From the NCBI GenBank assembly GCA_937902605.1, contig CALFNC010000414.1:1-14715 (forward strand): DNA of 14,715 bases, given 5' to 3'. The position numbers and the translations under genes are program-made. This DNA comes from an uncultured Acidobacteriota bacterium. GTDB lineage: Bacteria; Acidobacteriota; Thermoanaerobaculia; UBA5066. The notes beneath the pieces are model-generated. The model saw only the letters and a program-made list of their open reading frames with translations. It was not told where the DNA came from and made no database searches. Below are positions 1 through 7,860 of the stretch, in pieces; within the stretch, counting starts at the first letter, position 1; every line of letters starts with the position of its first letter.

Positions 1-52
1 ACGGCGACCACCGAGATCTACACTCTTTCCCTACACGACGCTCTTCCGATCT
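1..52 (+). other. Illumina TruSeq P5-side adapter (non-biological)
   Basis: The first 52 bases match the TruSeq universal adapter from its seventh base, ending in the standard ...ACGCTCTTCCGATCT. Only the leading AATGAT is missing. This is library adapter left on the contig, so it should be trimmed, and no gene or start codon that uses these bases should be believed. Real insert DNA begins at about position 53. The next gene's reading frame runs open through the adapter by chance. Confidence 0.98.
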
Positions 53-53
53 G

Positions 54-1652
54 GAGGATCTCCCCGGCCTGGAGTACGTCGTTTGGCCTGGCGTCGGCGC
101 GCCCGACTCGAGTGCCGACCTCCCCCCCGTCCGGCTAGAGCCCACCCCGGCCTCCGAAGAGGCGGCGATCCGCCTCGCCCGGTGGCACGACTCGGTCTAC
201 CTCGTTACCCCTGGCAACGCGGGCGATGCGCGCCTCGCTCTCGCCGTCCCGCTGGGTCCGGGTCTCTCCGAGCGGCTCCGGACCATGACCGGGGTCCGCG
301 TCGGCTTCTCGACCGCGGTCGTGACGAAGAAGGCCCGCGAGGCGGAGGCAATGGACGCGGACGAGCCGAAGAAGGGCGGGGCGATGATCGTGATGGCCGA
401 CGAGAAGGTCCGCTTCAAGCCGCTCGCCCCCGGATCGGCGTCCACCTCCCCGTCCTCGACCGCCCTGGCCGACCGCGAGTGGGTCCACTGGCTCGTGGCT
501 GTGGACGCCCCGATCCGGGACTGGGAGTCGGGAGAGCCGGTACCTGACGGACGCCTCGCCGTGACCGTCCACTCCTCGGTTGGCCGCGAGCTGCGGACGC
601 TCTTCGGAAACGTCCGGATCGGAAGCGGGAGCCAGACGGAGACCGGCGCGCTCGTCTTCAAGGTGATGAAGGCGATGGCACTTTTCACGGCGACGGTCTA
701 CCTGCTCGCGCTTCTCGTGGCCGGATTCCTCGTCCTCCGGATCGCGCGAGCGACCGGGCGGCTCTCGAAGGGGTTCGCCGAGATCGATCGCGGGAACTTT
801 GCCGCCCGCGTCTCCCTTAGGGGCCGGGACCAGCTGGCCGAGCTGGCCGAGAGCTTCAACGAAATGGCCTCGCACCTCCAGGCGAGCGTCTCGGAGAAGG
901 CGTCCCACGAAGTGATCGAGCGGGAGCTGGAGATGGCCCGAACCCTCCAGCGCCGCCTCCTTCCGCCTCCCGACTTCTCGTTCCCGGGTCTGCAGATCGC
1001 GGTCGACTTCAGGCCCACCTCCGCGATCGGCGGGGACTTCTACCACTTCCTCTCCGAGAGCCCCGACCGGCTGACGGTGGTAGTGGCCGACGCGTCGGGC
1101 CACGGACTCTCGACCGGCATCGTCATAGCGTCGGCGAAGGCGTCGCTGTCGGCCTTCGCCACGACGAGCCACGACGCGATCGCCGTCCTCACGACGCTCG
1201 ACGAGGAGATCCGCCGGACGACCGACTCCCGGACCTTCGTCACGCTCGCGCACCTTCGCTTCCTCTTCGACGAGGAATTGGTCGAGTTCACCAACGCCGG
1301 GCACATCTATCCCTACCGGGTGGAGCCACTCGGGGCGGTCACGGCGCTGGAGAACCCCTCGCGCCCGCTCGGCGTGCGCCTCCCCGGCAACTTCACGACG
1401 GTTCGGGCTCCGCTCGTCCCCGGCGACCTCTGGATCCTCCTGTCCGACGGGATCGTGGAGGCGCTCTCGCCGGCCGAAGAGGTCTTCGGGTTCCCCCGCC
1501 TCGAGTCGCTCCTGGCGAGGGGCGCCGGCGGGACCGCGGTGGAAACGCGCGACCGGGTCCTCTCGGCGTGGCGCGACTTCACCGGCGGAGACCTGCCGAC
1601 CGACGACCGGACCCTCCCCGTCCTGAAGGTCGTCCGGAGGGACCAGGCATGA
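54..1652 (+). CDS. HAMP-domain PP2C/SpoIIE-type serine phosphatase (5'-truncated)
   Basis: This is a membrane-bound sensor phosphatase of the RsbU/SpoIIE family. These proteins usually dephosphorylate anti-anti-sigma or similar switch proteins. The frame is open from the adapter junction with consistent G/C-rich third positions, so the true start is upstream and missing; the first internal ATG (285) is not the start. Of 532 visible residues, 1-207 look like the outer part of a periplasmic sensor domain and 208-230 are a membrane helix. Residues 231-282 are HAMP-like, followed by a linker with LQRRLLP and the phosphatase domain (about 292-527). Metal-site motifs are GGDFYHF (Asp328), DASGHG (Asp346), NAGH (414-417), SDGIVEA (Asp465) and DDRT (517-518). 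The usual GGDFYD has His in place of its last Asp. An N-terminal membrane helix probably lies in the lost part. The TGA stop overlaps the next ATG, implying coupled translation. The family is confident; the substrate is unknown. Confidence 0.9.
   Translation, partial: EDLPGLEYVVWPGVGAPDSSADLPPVRLEPTPASEEAAIRLARWHDSVYLVTPGNAGDARLALAVPLGPGLSERLRTMTGVRVGFSTAVVTKKAREAEAMDADEPKKGGAMIVMADEKVRFKPLAPGSASTSPSSTALADREWVHWLVAVDAPIRDWESGEPVPDGRLAVTVHSSVGRELRTLFGNVRIGSGSQTETGALVFKVMKAMALFTATVYLLALLVAGFLVLRIARATGRLSKGFAEIDRGNFAARVSLRGRDQLAELAESFNEMASHLQASVSEKASHEVIERELEMARTLQRRLLPPPDFSFPGLQIAVDFRPTSAIGGDFYHFLSESPDRLTVVVADASGHGLSTGIVIASAKASLSAFATTSHDAIAVLTTLDEEIRRTTDSRTFVTLAHLRFLFDEELVEFTNAGHIYPYRVEPLGAVTALENPSRPLGVRLPGNFTTVRAPLVPGDLWILLSDGIVEALSPAEEVFGFPRLESLLARGAGGTAVETRDRVLSAWRDFTGGDLPTDDRTLPVLKVVRRDQA
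1636..1640 (+). promoter_or_regulatory. Shine-Dalgarno GGAGG for the GT87-like gene
   Basis: GGAGG lies 8 nt before the ATG at 1649, inside the last codons of the phosphatase gene. It decides the start: the frame is open further upstream (to about 1568), but that part lies in another frame of the phosphatase gene. Confidence 0.75.
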
Positions 1653-2890
1653 CGACCCCGCCCGGCCTCTCGGCCCCTGCGCGGCGAGCCGTCACCGCTC
1701 TCCTTCTCGCCTTCGCCGTCGCGCATGGCCTCTATCAGATCGGGCGAGCCTTCCTCCACCCGAAGCAAGGCCTCGACCTCGCCCCGGCATACCTGGCCGG
1801 ACGGATGGCCCGCGAGGGCTCCCGCGCCTTCTACGACGACCCCACGGTCGGGGCGCTCGGAGCGGCGCTTGGGATGCACGGCCCGGACGGGGCGGGTGCG
1901 CCGGTCCTCAACTTCATCTATCCCCCGTGGGTCCCCGCCGTCTATGCCCCCGTCTCCTTCCTCCCGTGGGACGCGGCCCGGCACGCGTGGTTCGTCCTGT
2001 CGTTCCTCTGTTTCGTCACCGCGCTCCTCGCGGCAATCCAGGCGGCGGTCCCGGAGGCGCGGCGGAAAGCTGCCGCGATGCCGGCTCTCGCCGCGGCCTG
2101 CTTCTTCTTCCCCTTCTTCTACGGCCTCATGACCGGTCAGGCCAACGATCTGCTGCTCCTCCTGGTGGCGGGGGCGCTCCTTCTCCTGGTCCGTCGCCAA
2201 CCGCTCCTGGCCGGCGCGATCCTCGCCCCGGCGATCCTCTGGAAGCCCTTCCTCGCGGCAGTCGTCCCCTTCCTCGTCCTTCGGAGGGAGTGGAAGGCGC
2301 TTGCCGGACTGGCGGTCGGCGGCGTTTCGCTCGTGGCGCTGTCGGTCCCGGTGGGAAGCGAGGGAGGCTGGTCCGAATGGCTGCGGCAGATCTCGGAGCA
2401 CAACGCGCTGACGGCGGCCGAGCCCAGGAATCATTCGCTCGCCGCCTCCGTCCTCGCGTTCGGCCTCCCTCCGACCTGGATCCTCCCGGTGGCGAGAGTT
2501 CTCCAGGGCCTGGCCGTCGTCGCGGCGGGTGCCCTCCTTCTCCCAAAGACCCGGCCCGGGGAGCCGCGCTACGCGCTGCAATTCGGGGGATCGCTGGTGG
2601 CCGCGCTCCTCCTGACGCCGAAGGCCTGGGAGCACTACGGCGTCTTTCTCCTGCCCGCGTTCATCGCTGCCGCCGCTCTCGCGGTCGAGGAGGAGAGCCC
2701 GCCGCTGTGGCCCGCCCTGCTCGGAGCCTCGTTCGCCGTCTGGGGGCTCATGCTGCAGGGCCGGGACGAGTACCGGGCGCTCGCCGACATGGGGCTCGCG
2801 TTCCTGGCACCGGCCAAGAGCGCCGCGGCGGTCGTGCTCCTCCTCGTTTCCGTCCGTCTCGTCTGGATGCGGCGGAGTCAGCGGACGTGA
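1649..2890 (+). CDS. GT87-like (DUF2029) polyprenol-phosphate-sugar glycosyltransferase
   Basis: A multi-spanning membrane protein of 413 residues, rich in Leu/Ala/Val/Phe helices, resembling glycosyltransferase family 87. GT87 members are GT-C fold enzymes that move a sugar, typically mannose, from a polyprenyl-phosphate carrier to a lipid or glycan outside the membrane. Visible family features are an N-terminal loop with GLDLAPAYLA (Asp43, the likely catalytic acidic residue), FIYPPWVPAVYAPVSFLP (89-106), GQANDLLLLLVAGALLL (163-179), a Lys-Pro after a helix (ILWKPFLA, 196-203), NHSL (261-264, cf. the family's NQS-L) and LTPKAWEHYGVFLLPA (322-337). The start is ATG at 1649, overlapping the phosphatase stop as ATGA. 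The pair is probably one operon, perhaps linking envelope signalling to envelope glycan synthesis, but that is inference. Donor and acceptor cannot be told from sequence. Confidence 0.8.
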   Translation: MTTPPGLSAPARRAVTALLLAFAVAHGLYQIGRAFLHPKQGLDLAPAYLAGRMAREGSRAFYDDPTVGALGAALGMHGPDGAGAPVLNFIYPPWVPAVYAPVSFLPWDAARHAWFVLSFLCFVTALLAAIQAAVPEARRKAAAMPALAAACFFFPFFYGLMTGQANDLLLLLVAGALLLLVRRQPLLAGAILAPAILWKPFLAAVVPFLVLRREWKALAGLAVGGVSLVALSVPVGSEGGWSEWLRQISEHNALTAAEPRNHSLAASVLAFGLPPTWILPVARVLQGLAVVAAGALLLPKTRPGEPRYALQFGGSLVAALLLTPKAWEHYGVFLLPAFIAAAALAVEEESPPLWPALLGASFAVWGLMLQGRDEYRALADMGLAFLAPAKSAAAVVLLLVSVRLVWMRRSQRT

Positions 2891-2928
2891 AGGTCCCTGC
2901 CGGCGCGGAGGGGAGGCGCGACGCGCCG

Positions 2929-2958
2929 CGGGGGACCCGGCCGGTCTCGGGTCCCCCG
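2929..2958. terminator. Bidirectional terminator-like hairpin between convergent genes
   Basis: CGGGGGACCCG (2929-2939) pairs perfectly with CGGGTCCCCCG (2948-2958): an 11-bp stem with an 8-nt loop. It lies between the GT87-like stop (2890) and the hsp70-like stop (2966), so it can serve both strands. No run of T follows on either strand, so intrinsic termination is plausible but not certain. A smaller GGCG/CGCC hairpin lies just upstream (2915-2927). Confidence 0.7.
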
Positions 2959-2960
2959 AT
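2936..2960 (-). repeat. Copy 1 of a short 3'-end repeat (after hsp70-like gene)
   Basis: This 25-base segment matches 5377-5402 with two substitutions and one single-base indel, and shares the exact 11-mer CCCGGCCGGTC. Read on the minus strand it begins 5 nt after the hsp70-like stop codon, the same distance as copy 2 from the ftsZ stop. It forms the loop and the right arm of the hairpin at 2929-2958. Confidence 0.75.
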
Positions 2961-2965
2961 TCCTG

Positions 2966-4492
2966 TCAGTCGGCTGGGACGGTGGCGCGCCCGAGCCGGT
3001 AAGTCTTCGAGAAGCCGTCCGACAGGTCGGTCAGCGTCACCTCGACGATCCCGTCCGCCGCGCAGGAATAGCGCTCCTCCACCTCGCGGCCGACGCCGGG
3101 CATCCGGACGACGCTGACTTTCTTGAGGCTCTTCAGGCCCCGGAGCTGTGGATCGAACGGGAAGCGGATCGTGTCCCAGGGAGCGATGTCCCCTTCCGGC
3201 CGTCCCTTCGACACGCGGCTGCACTCGACGAATCGGAAGTGGCCCACGTTGTGAACGGCGCAATAGCGGCGGGTGTTCATGAGCGGCGGCTCACCCGGGG
3301 CCGGCAGTGTCGTGTCGTTCCCGAAGATAGGGTCGAAGGTGACGCCCTCGCCCGACGCCAGCTCTCGGAAGACCCCGAACGTCCGGTTGAGCCGGTCGGT
3401 CACGGTGTACCCCGCCTCCTGGTCGAGGAGGATCGCCAGCCCGATAGCCGTAGCCGCGAACGGGTGGGGCGAACGCTTGACGCGCCGCTCGCCGTACTTC
3501 TCGCGGAGACTGCGCGGGATCAGAGGGAAGGCCCCGGCGCCGCCGACGATGTAGATACCCGCCAGCTCGGCCCAGTCCACCGTCTCGTCGCCCGGGCGCT
3601 GGGGGTCGAGGAAGACCGGCCCCATTGCCTCCAGCGTCCTTTCGACGAGGCTGTGGCACGCTGCGTAGATCTCCTCGATCGGGATCGAGACCGGCCCGGC
3701 CCCGATGGGCGAGAAATCGAGGACCAGGCGGCGGGTGTTCGGGTTGATCGCCTCTTTCTGGCGCGTGCACTCCTCCAGGAGGAAGGATCGCGTCGCGGCG
3801 TCCGGGACCGGGCTGCCGATCTTGCCCAGGGCTGCTTTCAGGATCACCTCGTCGAAGTCGTCCCCGCCGAGCCGCTGGATCCCCTCGCTCGTGACGACCT
3901 CGCTCGCCTTCCCGGTCATCTTCAGGAGCGAGGCGTCGAAGGTTCCGCCGCCGAGGTCGTAGATAGCGACATACTCGCGGTGCGTGGTGATCGTCGAGCG
4001 GTAGCGGTGGGCATATTCGATCCCGGCGGCGGAGGGTTCGTTGAGGAACGCCGTCACCCTGAAGCCGACCCGCTGGAAGGCGTCGAGGGTGAGGAACCGC
4101 TGGGCGCTGCTCGCGTTCGCCGGCACGCCGATCGCCACCTCCAGCGGCTCTCGCGGACCGATCCCCGCGTTCGACTTCTCGACCAGCTCCTGGCGGAGGC
4201 GGGCGAGGAAGTTCACGAAGAGATCCGTGAGGAGATACGGGCGTCCGGCCAGCTCCACCCGGGTAAGGGGCCCCGCCTCGGAGAGGAGGCGCTTGAACGA
4301 CCGGAGCAGCTCCCACCCCGGCTCGAGGCGGGCCTCCAGGGCGTCGGTCCCGAAACGGACCTCCCCGCGGCCGTTCGCGGCCACCACCGACGGGAAGGAA
4401 TCGGACCCCTCGAACGAGACGACCGGGTAGTTCCCCCGGTCCACCAGGGCAACGACCGTGTGGGTCGTCCCGAAATCGACTCCGAGACGCAT
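2966..4492 (-). CDS. Hsp70/DnaK-family ATPase lacking the C-terminal lid
   Basis: A 508-residue member of the Hsp70/actin ATPase superfamily. The nucleotide-binding domain fills about residues 1-360. It shows phosphate-1 DFGTTHT (6-12), GVPANASSAQR (122-132), NEPSAAGIEYA (151-161), phosphate-2 DLGGGTFDAS (179-188), LGGDDFDEVI (208-217) and the adenosine motif IVGGAGAFPLIP (315-326). The remaining 150 residues look beta-rich and end without the long helical lid or acidic tail of DnaK (about 600-640 residues), so this is a short, non-canonical Hsp70 and probably not the housekeeping DnaK. No DnaJ or GrpE gene is nearby. The ATG is trusted because the phosphate-1 loop starts six residues later, although no good Shine-Dalgarno precedes it. 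It is divergent from the exonuclease gene. Client and function are unknown. Confidence 0.85.
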   Translation of the reverse strand: MRLGVDFGTTHTVVALVDRGNYPVVSFEGSDSFPSVVAANGRGEVRFGTDALEARLEPGWELLRSFKRLLSEAGPLTRVELAGRPYLLTDLFVNFLARLRQELVEKSNAGIGPREPLEVAIGVPANASSAQRFLTLDAFQRVGFRVTAFLNEPSAAGIEYAHRYRSTITTHREYVAIYDLGGGTFDASLLKMTGKASEVVTSEGIQRLGGDDFDEVILKAALGKIGSPVPDAATRSFLLEECTRQKEAINPNTRRLVLDFSPIGAGPVSIPIEEIYAACHSLVERTLEAMGPVFLDPQRPGDETVDWAELAGIYIVGGAGAFPLIPRSLREKYGERRVKRSPHPFAATAIGLAILLDQEAGYTVTDRLNRTFGVFRELASGEGVTFDPIFGNDTTLPAPGEPPLMNTRRYCAVHNVGHFRFVECSRVSKGRPEGDIAPWDTIRFPFDPQLRGLKSLKKVSVVRMPGVGREVEERYSCAADGIVEVTLTDLSDGFSKTYRLGRATVPAD

Positions 4493-4536
4493 CGCTTCAG
4501 TTTCCGCTATCCTGTCCGCCCGTCAAGGGGACAGCG
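4493..4536. promoter_or_regulatory. Divergent intergenic region (hsp70-like / exonuclease)
   Basis: These 44 bp must hold at least part of the 5' signals of both divergent genes. On the plus strand AAGGGG (4525-4530) is a good ribosome binding site 6 nt before the ATG at 4537. CTGTCC (4512-4517) can pair with GGACAG (4529-4534) to form a 6-bp stem that covers the end of that site. On the minus strand TTGACG (complement of 4521-4526) resembles a -35 box, but no convincing -10 follows. No confident promoter can be placed. Confidence 0.4.
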
Positions 4537-5364
4537 ATGAGCCACTCCTTCCCAATCCTCCCTCCAGCCGCCCTGAAGCCCCTCGTCGCTCTCTGCGACG
4601 GACGTCCCCTTGCGGTTTTCGACCTCGAGACGACCGGCACCGACCGCCTGAACGATCGGATCGTCGAGATCGCCGTCCTCCGGATCCATCCCGAAGGGGA
4701 GGTCGTCTCACTCGACCAGCGGGTGAACCCCGGTATCCGGATCCCCCGGGAGGCTTCGGCGATCCACGGCATTACCGACGCGGACGTCCAGTCCTCTCCG
4801 ACCTTCGCCGCCATCGCCGCGGACCTAGCCGCGTTCCTCGACGGGATCGACCTCGCCGGCTACAACATCCGCGGGTTCGACCTCCCGCTGCTCGCCAAGG
4901 AGTTCGAGCGGGCCCGTCAGCCGTTCTCGATGGAGGGCCGCCGGGTCGTCGATGTGCAGACCATCTTCTTCAAGAAGGAGCCCCGGGATCTCGGGGCCGC
5001 CGTCCGCTTCTTCGTCGGGAGGGAGCACCCCGGGGCGCATGCCGCGCTTGCCGACGTCGTGGCCACCGCCGAGGTCCTGGCCGGCGAGCTCGGCCGCTAC
5101 CCCGAGCTTCCGGCCACGCTGGAGGGGCTTCACCTGTTCTCCGTCCCTGCCGAGGGGCGCTTCGTCGACCCGGATAAGCGGTTCTTCTGGAGGGACGGCG
5201 CGGCCGTCTTCGCCTTTGGCGAGCACCGGGGGCGACCCCTGGTCGACGTGGCGCGGACACACCCCGCATACCTGGAGTGGATCGCCCGCGCCGACTTCCC
5301 GGTCGAGACCAAGAAGATCGTCACCGCCGCCCTCGCCGGGGTCTTCCCGACGAAAAAGGGATAG
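4537..5364 (+). CDS. DEDDh 3'-5' exonuclease (DnaQ/RNase T/ExoX-like) with ExoX-like C-terminal domain
   Basis: A 275-residue exonuclease of the DnaQ superfamily, which removes nucleotides from 3' ends of DNA or RNA using two metal ions. All five catalytic positions are visible: Asp29 and Glu31 in FDLETTG (ExoI), Asp115 in GYNIRGFDLPLL (ExoII), and His168 and Asp173 in HAALAD (ExoIII, HxAxxD, hence DEDDh). After the nuclease domain (about 24-187), residues 216-262 hold a second small module with FGEHRGRPLVDVARTHPAYL (227-246) followed by EWI and a DFP motif. This matches the small domain found after ExoX-like nucleases. Length and domain order fit ExoX-type or stand-alone proofreading-like enzymes, not the polymerase epsilon subunit proper. 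It is alone on its strand, between the divergent hsp70-like gene and convergent ftsZ. DNA repair or RNA processing are both possible roles. Confidence 0.88.
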   Translation: MSHSFPILPPAALKPLVALCDGRPLAVFDLETTGTDRLNDRIVEIAVLRIHPEGEVVSLDQRVNPGIRIPREASAIHGITDADVQSSPTFAAIAADLAAFLDGIDLAGYNIRGFDLPLLAKEFERARQPFSMEGRRVVDVQTIFFKKEPRDLGAAVRFFVGREHPGAHAALADVVATAEVLAGELGRYPELPATLEGLHLFSVPAEGRFVDPDKRFFWRDGAAVFAFGEHRGRPLVDVARTHPAYLEWIARADFPVETKKIVTAALAGVFPTKKG

Positions 5365-5373
5365 CCCCCCGAC

Positions 5374-5395
5374 GAGCCCGGCCGGTCCCGGGTTC
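5374..5395. terminator. Terminator-like hairpin between exonuclease and ftsZ
   Basis: GAGCCCGG (5374-5381) pairs with CCGGGTTC (5388-5395), with one G-U pair, around a 6-nt loop. It lies in the 43-bp convergent gap between the exonuclease stop (5364) and the ftsZ stop (5408), so it could end both transcripts. A poly-T tail is absent on both strands. The sequence is related to the hairpin at 2929-2958. Confidence 0.6.
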
Positions 5396-5402
5396 CCCTG
5401 AT
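5377..5402 (-). repeat. Copy 2 of a short 3'-end repeat (after ftsZ)
   Basis: This 26-base relative of 2936-2960 contains the identical CCCGGCCGGTC core with its CCGGCCGG palindrome. On the minus strand it starts 5 nt beyond the ftsZ stop, the same offset as copy 1 from the hsp70-like stop. It overlaps most of the terminator-like hairpin. Confidence 0.75.
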
Positions 5403-5407
5403 CCACT

Positions 5408-6583
5408 TCAGTCCATCTGACGCCTGAGGAAGGTCGGGATGTCGAGGACGTCGTCCCGCGAGTCCTTCGAATGGAAGAGGTTCACGCTGTAGCCGGAGTC
5501 CTCCGGGATCACCAGCTCCGGAAGCGGCTTCGGCTCGCCCGCCCGTGTCGGCGCCGTCACCGAGGTCCGAGCGGCGGCACGAGAGGCGATCGCCGCCGGC
5601 GCCTCGAACCCCGTGGCAATGACGCTGATCTTCACCTGGTCCTTCATCTCCTTGTCGTGGACCAGGCCGAAGATGACGTTGGCGTCCTCGTCCGCCGCTT
5701 GCTGGATGATCGCGCACGCCTCGTTGACCTCGGCGAGCGTCAGGTCCTCGCCGCCCGTCACGTTGATCAGGATCGCGCGCGCACCCTGGATCGACTGCTC
5801 CTCCAGGAGCGGGTTGGAGATGGCGCGCTGCGCCGCCTCGACTGCGCGGTGCTCGCCCGACGCGGTCCCGGTCCCCATCAGGGCCATCCCCATGTTCTCC
5901 ATCACGGTCTTCACGTCGGCGAAGTCAAGGTTGACGACGCCGGGGACGGTGATGAGGTCGCTGATCCCCTGAACCGCTTGACGGAGGACGTCGTCCGCGA
6001 TCCGGAAGGCCTCCCATGTCGTCACGTTCCGGTCGACGAAGCTATAGAGCCGCTCGTTCGGGATCGTGATCAGCGTGTCGACGTACTCCCTCAGCTCCGC
6101 GATCCCTTCCTCGGCGAGGCGGAGCTTTCGGCGTCCCTCGAAGGCGAACGGCTTCGAGACGATCGCGACGACGAGGGCCCCCGTCTCGGAGGCGATCCGG
6201 GCGACAACCGGGGCCGCCCCGGTCCCGGTCCCGCCGCCCATTCCTGCCGTCACGAAGACCATGTCGGCCCCCCCTAGGACCTCCGTGATCCGCTCAGCCT
6301 CCTCGAGAGCAGCCTCCCGCCCAACTTTCGGATTCGCCCCCGCGCCCATCCCCCGGGCGGTGTTCAGGCCGAGCTGGAGCTTCGTCGCCGCCCGGTTCAC
6401 TCGGAGGACCTGGAGGTCGGTGTTGGCGGCGATGAACTCGATCCCGCGGATGCCAGCGGCGATCATCCGGTTCACGGCGTTCCCGCCCCCACCGCCCACT
6501 CCGACGACCCGGATCCGGGCCGGCGGGACCTCATCGTTCAGCATGATCGGCAGCGCGGGCTGCTCCTCTTCGAACAGGATCAT
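5408..6583 (-). CDS. ftsZ: Cell division GTPase FtsZ
   Basis: The tubulin homologue that polymerises with GTP into the Z ring and recruits the divisome on the cytoplasmic face of the membrane. The protein has 391 residues, a normal length. [15 protein letters not shown] (26-40) starts the GTP-binding domain, GGGTGTG (116-122) is the tubulin/FtsZ signature, and NLDFAD (218-223) is the T7 synergy loop with both catalytic Asp residues (220, 223) needed for GTP hydrolysis across the subunit interface. A linker of about 50 residues (328-378) leads to the conserved tail DIPTFLRRQ (381-389), the FtsA-binding peptide. The ATG at 6583 has a strong GGAGG 7 nt upstream. It is the last gene of the dcw cluster, 19 bp after ftsA, and is followed by a hairpin. 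Confidence 0.98.
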   Translation of the reverse strand: MILFEEEQPALPIMLNDEVPPARIRVVGVGGGGGNAVNRMIAAGIRGIEFIAANTDLQVLRVNRAATKLQLGLNTARGMGAGANPKVGREAALEEAERITEVLGGADMVFVTAGMGGGTGTGAAPVVARIASETGALVVAIVSKPFAFEGRRKLRLAEEGIAELREYVDTLITIPNERLYSFVDRNVTTWEAFRIADDVLRQAVQGISDLITVPGVVNLDFADVKTVMENMGMALMGTGTASGEHRAVEAAQRAISNPLLEEQSIQGARAILINVTGGEDLTLAEVNEACAIIQQAADEDANVIFGLVHDKEMKDQVKISVIATGFEAPAAIASRAAARTSVTAPTRAGEPKPLPELVIPEDSGYSVNLFHSKDSRDDVLDIPTFLRRQMD

Positions 6584-6590
6584 CTTTTGT

Positions 6591-6595
6591 CCTCC
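6591..6595 (-). promoter_or_regulatory. Shine-Dalgarno GGAGG for ftsZ
   Basis: GGAGG with 7-nt spacing to the ATG at 6583, in the 19-bp ftsA-ftsZ gap. It is the best-placed ribosome site in the cluster. It selects the start 14 codons upstream of an internal Met and fits the need for abundant FtsZ. Confidence 0.8.
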
Positions 6596-6602
6596 ATCAT
6601 AG

Positions 6603-7847
6603 TCAAGCCGCCGATGCGGGGAACAGTCCTTTTAGGGAGCCTTTGATTCGGGAGAGGATCGAGCGCGGGGGAGCACGGCGGCTCCTGGCCGCCACGTTGG
6701 ATCCGCGTCCGTGGACGAGGAGGCCCGCCACGCAGGCCCACTCCGGCCCCGCCACGATGTCGGTGAGCCCCCCGAACTCACGGGGAATCCCCAGGCGGAC
6801 CCCGGAAGTCCCCAGCACGTGCTCTGCCACCTCCAGGATCCCGTCCAGGCCGGCCCCCCCACCCGTGAGGACGAGGCCAGCGCGGAGCTCCTGCGCGGGG
6901 TTATCGCGGGTCGCCTCCTCCCAGAGCATCGTGAGGAGCTCTTCCGTCCGGGGCTGGAGGATCTCGGCGATCCGGCGGCGGGACACTGGCTGCACGCCCC
7001 GGCCCCCCGTGAGCGGCACGTCCACAGTCTCGTCCTCGCCGACGAGGGCGACGAGCGCCGCCCCGTACTTCTTCTTGATCCGCTCCGCGTCTGGGACCGG
7101 CGTCTTGAGGACCACGGCCAGGTCGTTCGTGAAGTGGTCGCCGCCGATGCCGAGGACCGATGTGTGGACGAGGGCCCCCTGCCTCCAGACGGCGATCTCG
7201 GTCGTCCCGCCCCCGATGTCCGCGAGGACGACGCCTAGCTCCTTCTCGTCCGGCGTCAGGACGGCAGCGCCGGCCGCAAGGGGCTCGAGGACCATCTCGA
7301 TCACCTCGATCCCCGCGCGATTGATGCAGTTCAGGAGGTTCTGGGTCGTCGCGACCGGGAGCGTGATCACGTGGACATCGGCCTCCAGACGGCTCCCGAC
7401 CATCCCGAGCGGGTCGGCCACGCCGTCCTGCCCGTCCACGACGAACTCGCGCGGAAGGACGTGGAGGATCTCGAACTCCGACGGGATCGGGACGGAGCGC
7501 GCGGCGTCGAGGGCCCGCGCGATGTCCTCCCGGGAGATTTCCCGGTTCTTCGCGGAGACCGCCACAACCTGCCGGCTGTTGAACGACCTCACGGAAGGGC
7601 CCGCGACCCCAGCGACGGCCCGTTCGACCTGGACGCCCGCCATCAGCTCGGCCTCCTCGGTCGCACGCTTGATCGCCTCCACGGTCGCGGGGACGTCGAT
7701 GATCGCGCCCTTCCGAGCACCCTTGTGGCTGGCCGTCCCCTTGCCGACGATTTCGACGCGTCCGTCCTCCTTCGTCACCGCGATCAGGGTGCAGACCTTC
7801 GTCGATCCGATGTCCAGGCTGACGAGATACGGTGTGGTTTTCAGCAC
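6603..7847 (-). CDS. ftsA: Cell division actin-like ATPase FtsA (GTG start)
   Basis: The actin homologue that anchors FtsZ filaments to the inner membrane and signals to FtsQ/FtsW-type septal proteins. From the chosen GTG it has 414 residues, typical for FtsA. Visible motifs are phosphate-1 DIGSTK (12-17), a 1C subdomain region (about 85-165), phosphate-2 DIGGGTTE (210-217), the adenosine motif [12 protein letters not shown] (326-337), and a C-terminal amphipathic helix [11 protein letters not shown] (399-409), which is the expected membrane-targeting sequence. The frame stays open upstream to 8381, but that part overlaps ftsQ in another frame. The GTG at 7847 is 11 nt after the ftsQ stop, has GAGGGG 7 nt upstream, and gives the usual short N-terminus before the phosphate loop. 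GTG may lower its yield relative to FtsZ (inference). Confidence 0.95.
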   Translation of the reverse strand: MLKTTPYLVSLDIGSTKVCTLIAVTKEDGRVEIVGKGTASHKGARKGAIIDVPATVEAIKRATEEAELMAGVQVERAVAGVAGPSVRSFNSRQVVAVSAKNREISREDIARALDAARSVPIPSEFEILHVLPREFVVDGQDGVADPLGMVGSRLEADVHVITLPVATTQNLLNCINRAGIEVIEMVLEPLAAGAAVLTPDEKELGVVLADIGGGTTEIAVWRQGALVHTSVLGIGGDHFTNDLAVVLKTPVPDAERIKKKYGAALVALVGEDETVDVPLTGGRGVQPVSRRRIAEILQPRTEELLTMLWEEATRDNPAQELRAGLVLTGGGAGLDGILEVAEHVLGTSGVRLGIPREFGGLTDIVAGPEWACVAGLLVHGRGSNVAARSRRAPPRSILSRIKGSLKGLFPASAA

Positions 7848-7854
7848 AGCTAAG

Positions 7855-7860
7855 CCCCTC
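7855..7860 (-). promoter_or_regulatory. Shine-Dalgarno GAGGGG deciding the ftsA GTG start
   Basis: GAGGGG overlaps the ftsQ stop codon and sits 7 nt before the GTG at 7847. It supports the GTG start over the long upstream open frame and over the adjacent CTG codon. Confidence 0.7.

Noticed and set aside
1313..2635. Minus-strand open frame (440 codons) opposite the phosphatase and GT87-like genes
   Set aside because: Arg/Glu-rich antisense product with no domain; it crosses the junction of two genuine genes.
4508..4526. Promoter boxes TATCCT (plus) and TTGACG (minus) in the divergent gap
   Set aside because: Neither has a matching partner box at suitable spacing, so I do not call a promoter.
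3239..4540. Plus-strand open frame (433 codons) opposite the hsp70-like gene
   Set aside because: Antisense shadow. The opposite strand holds a complete set of Hsp70 ATPase motifs.
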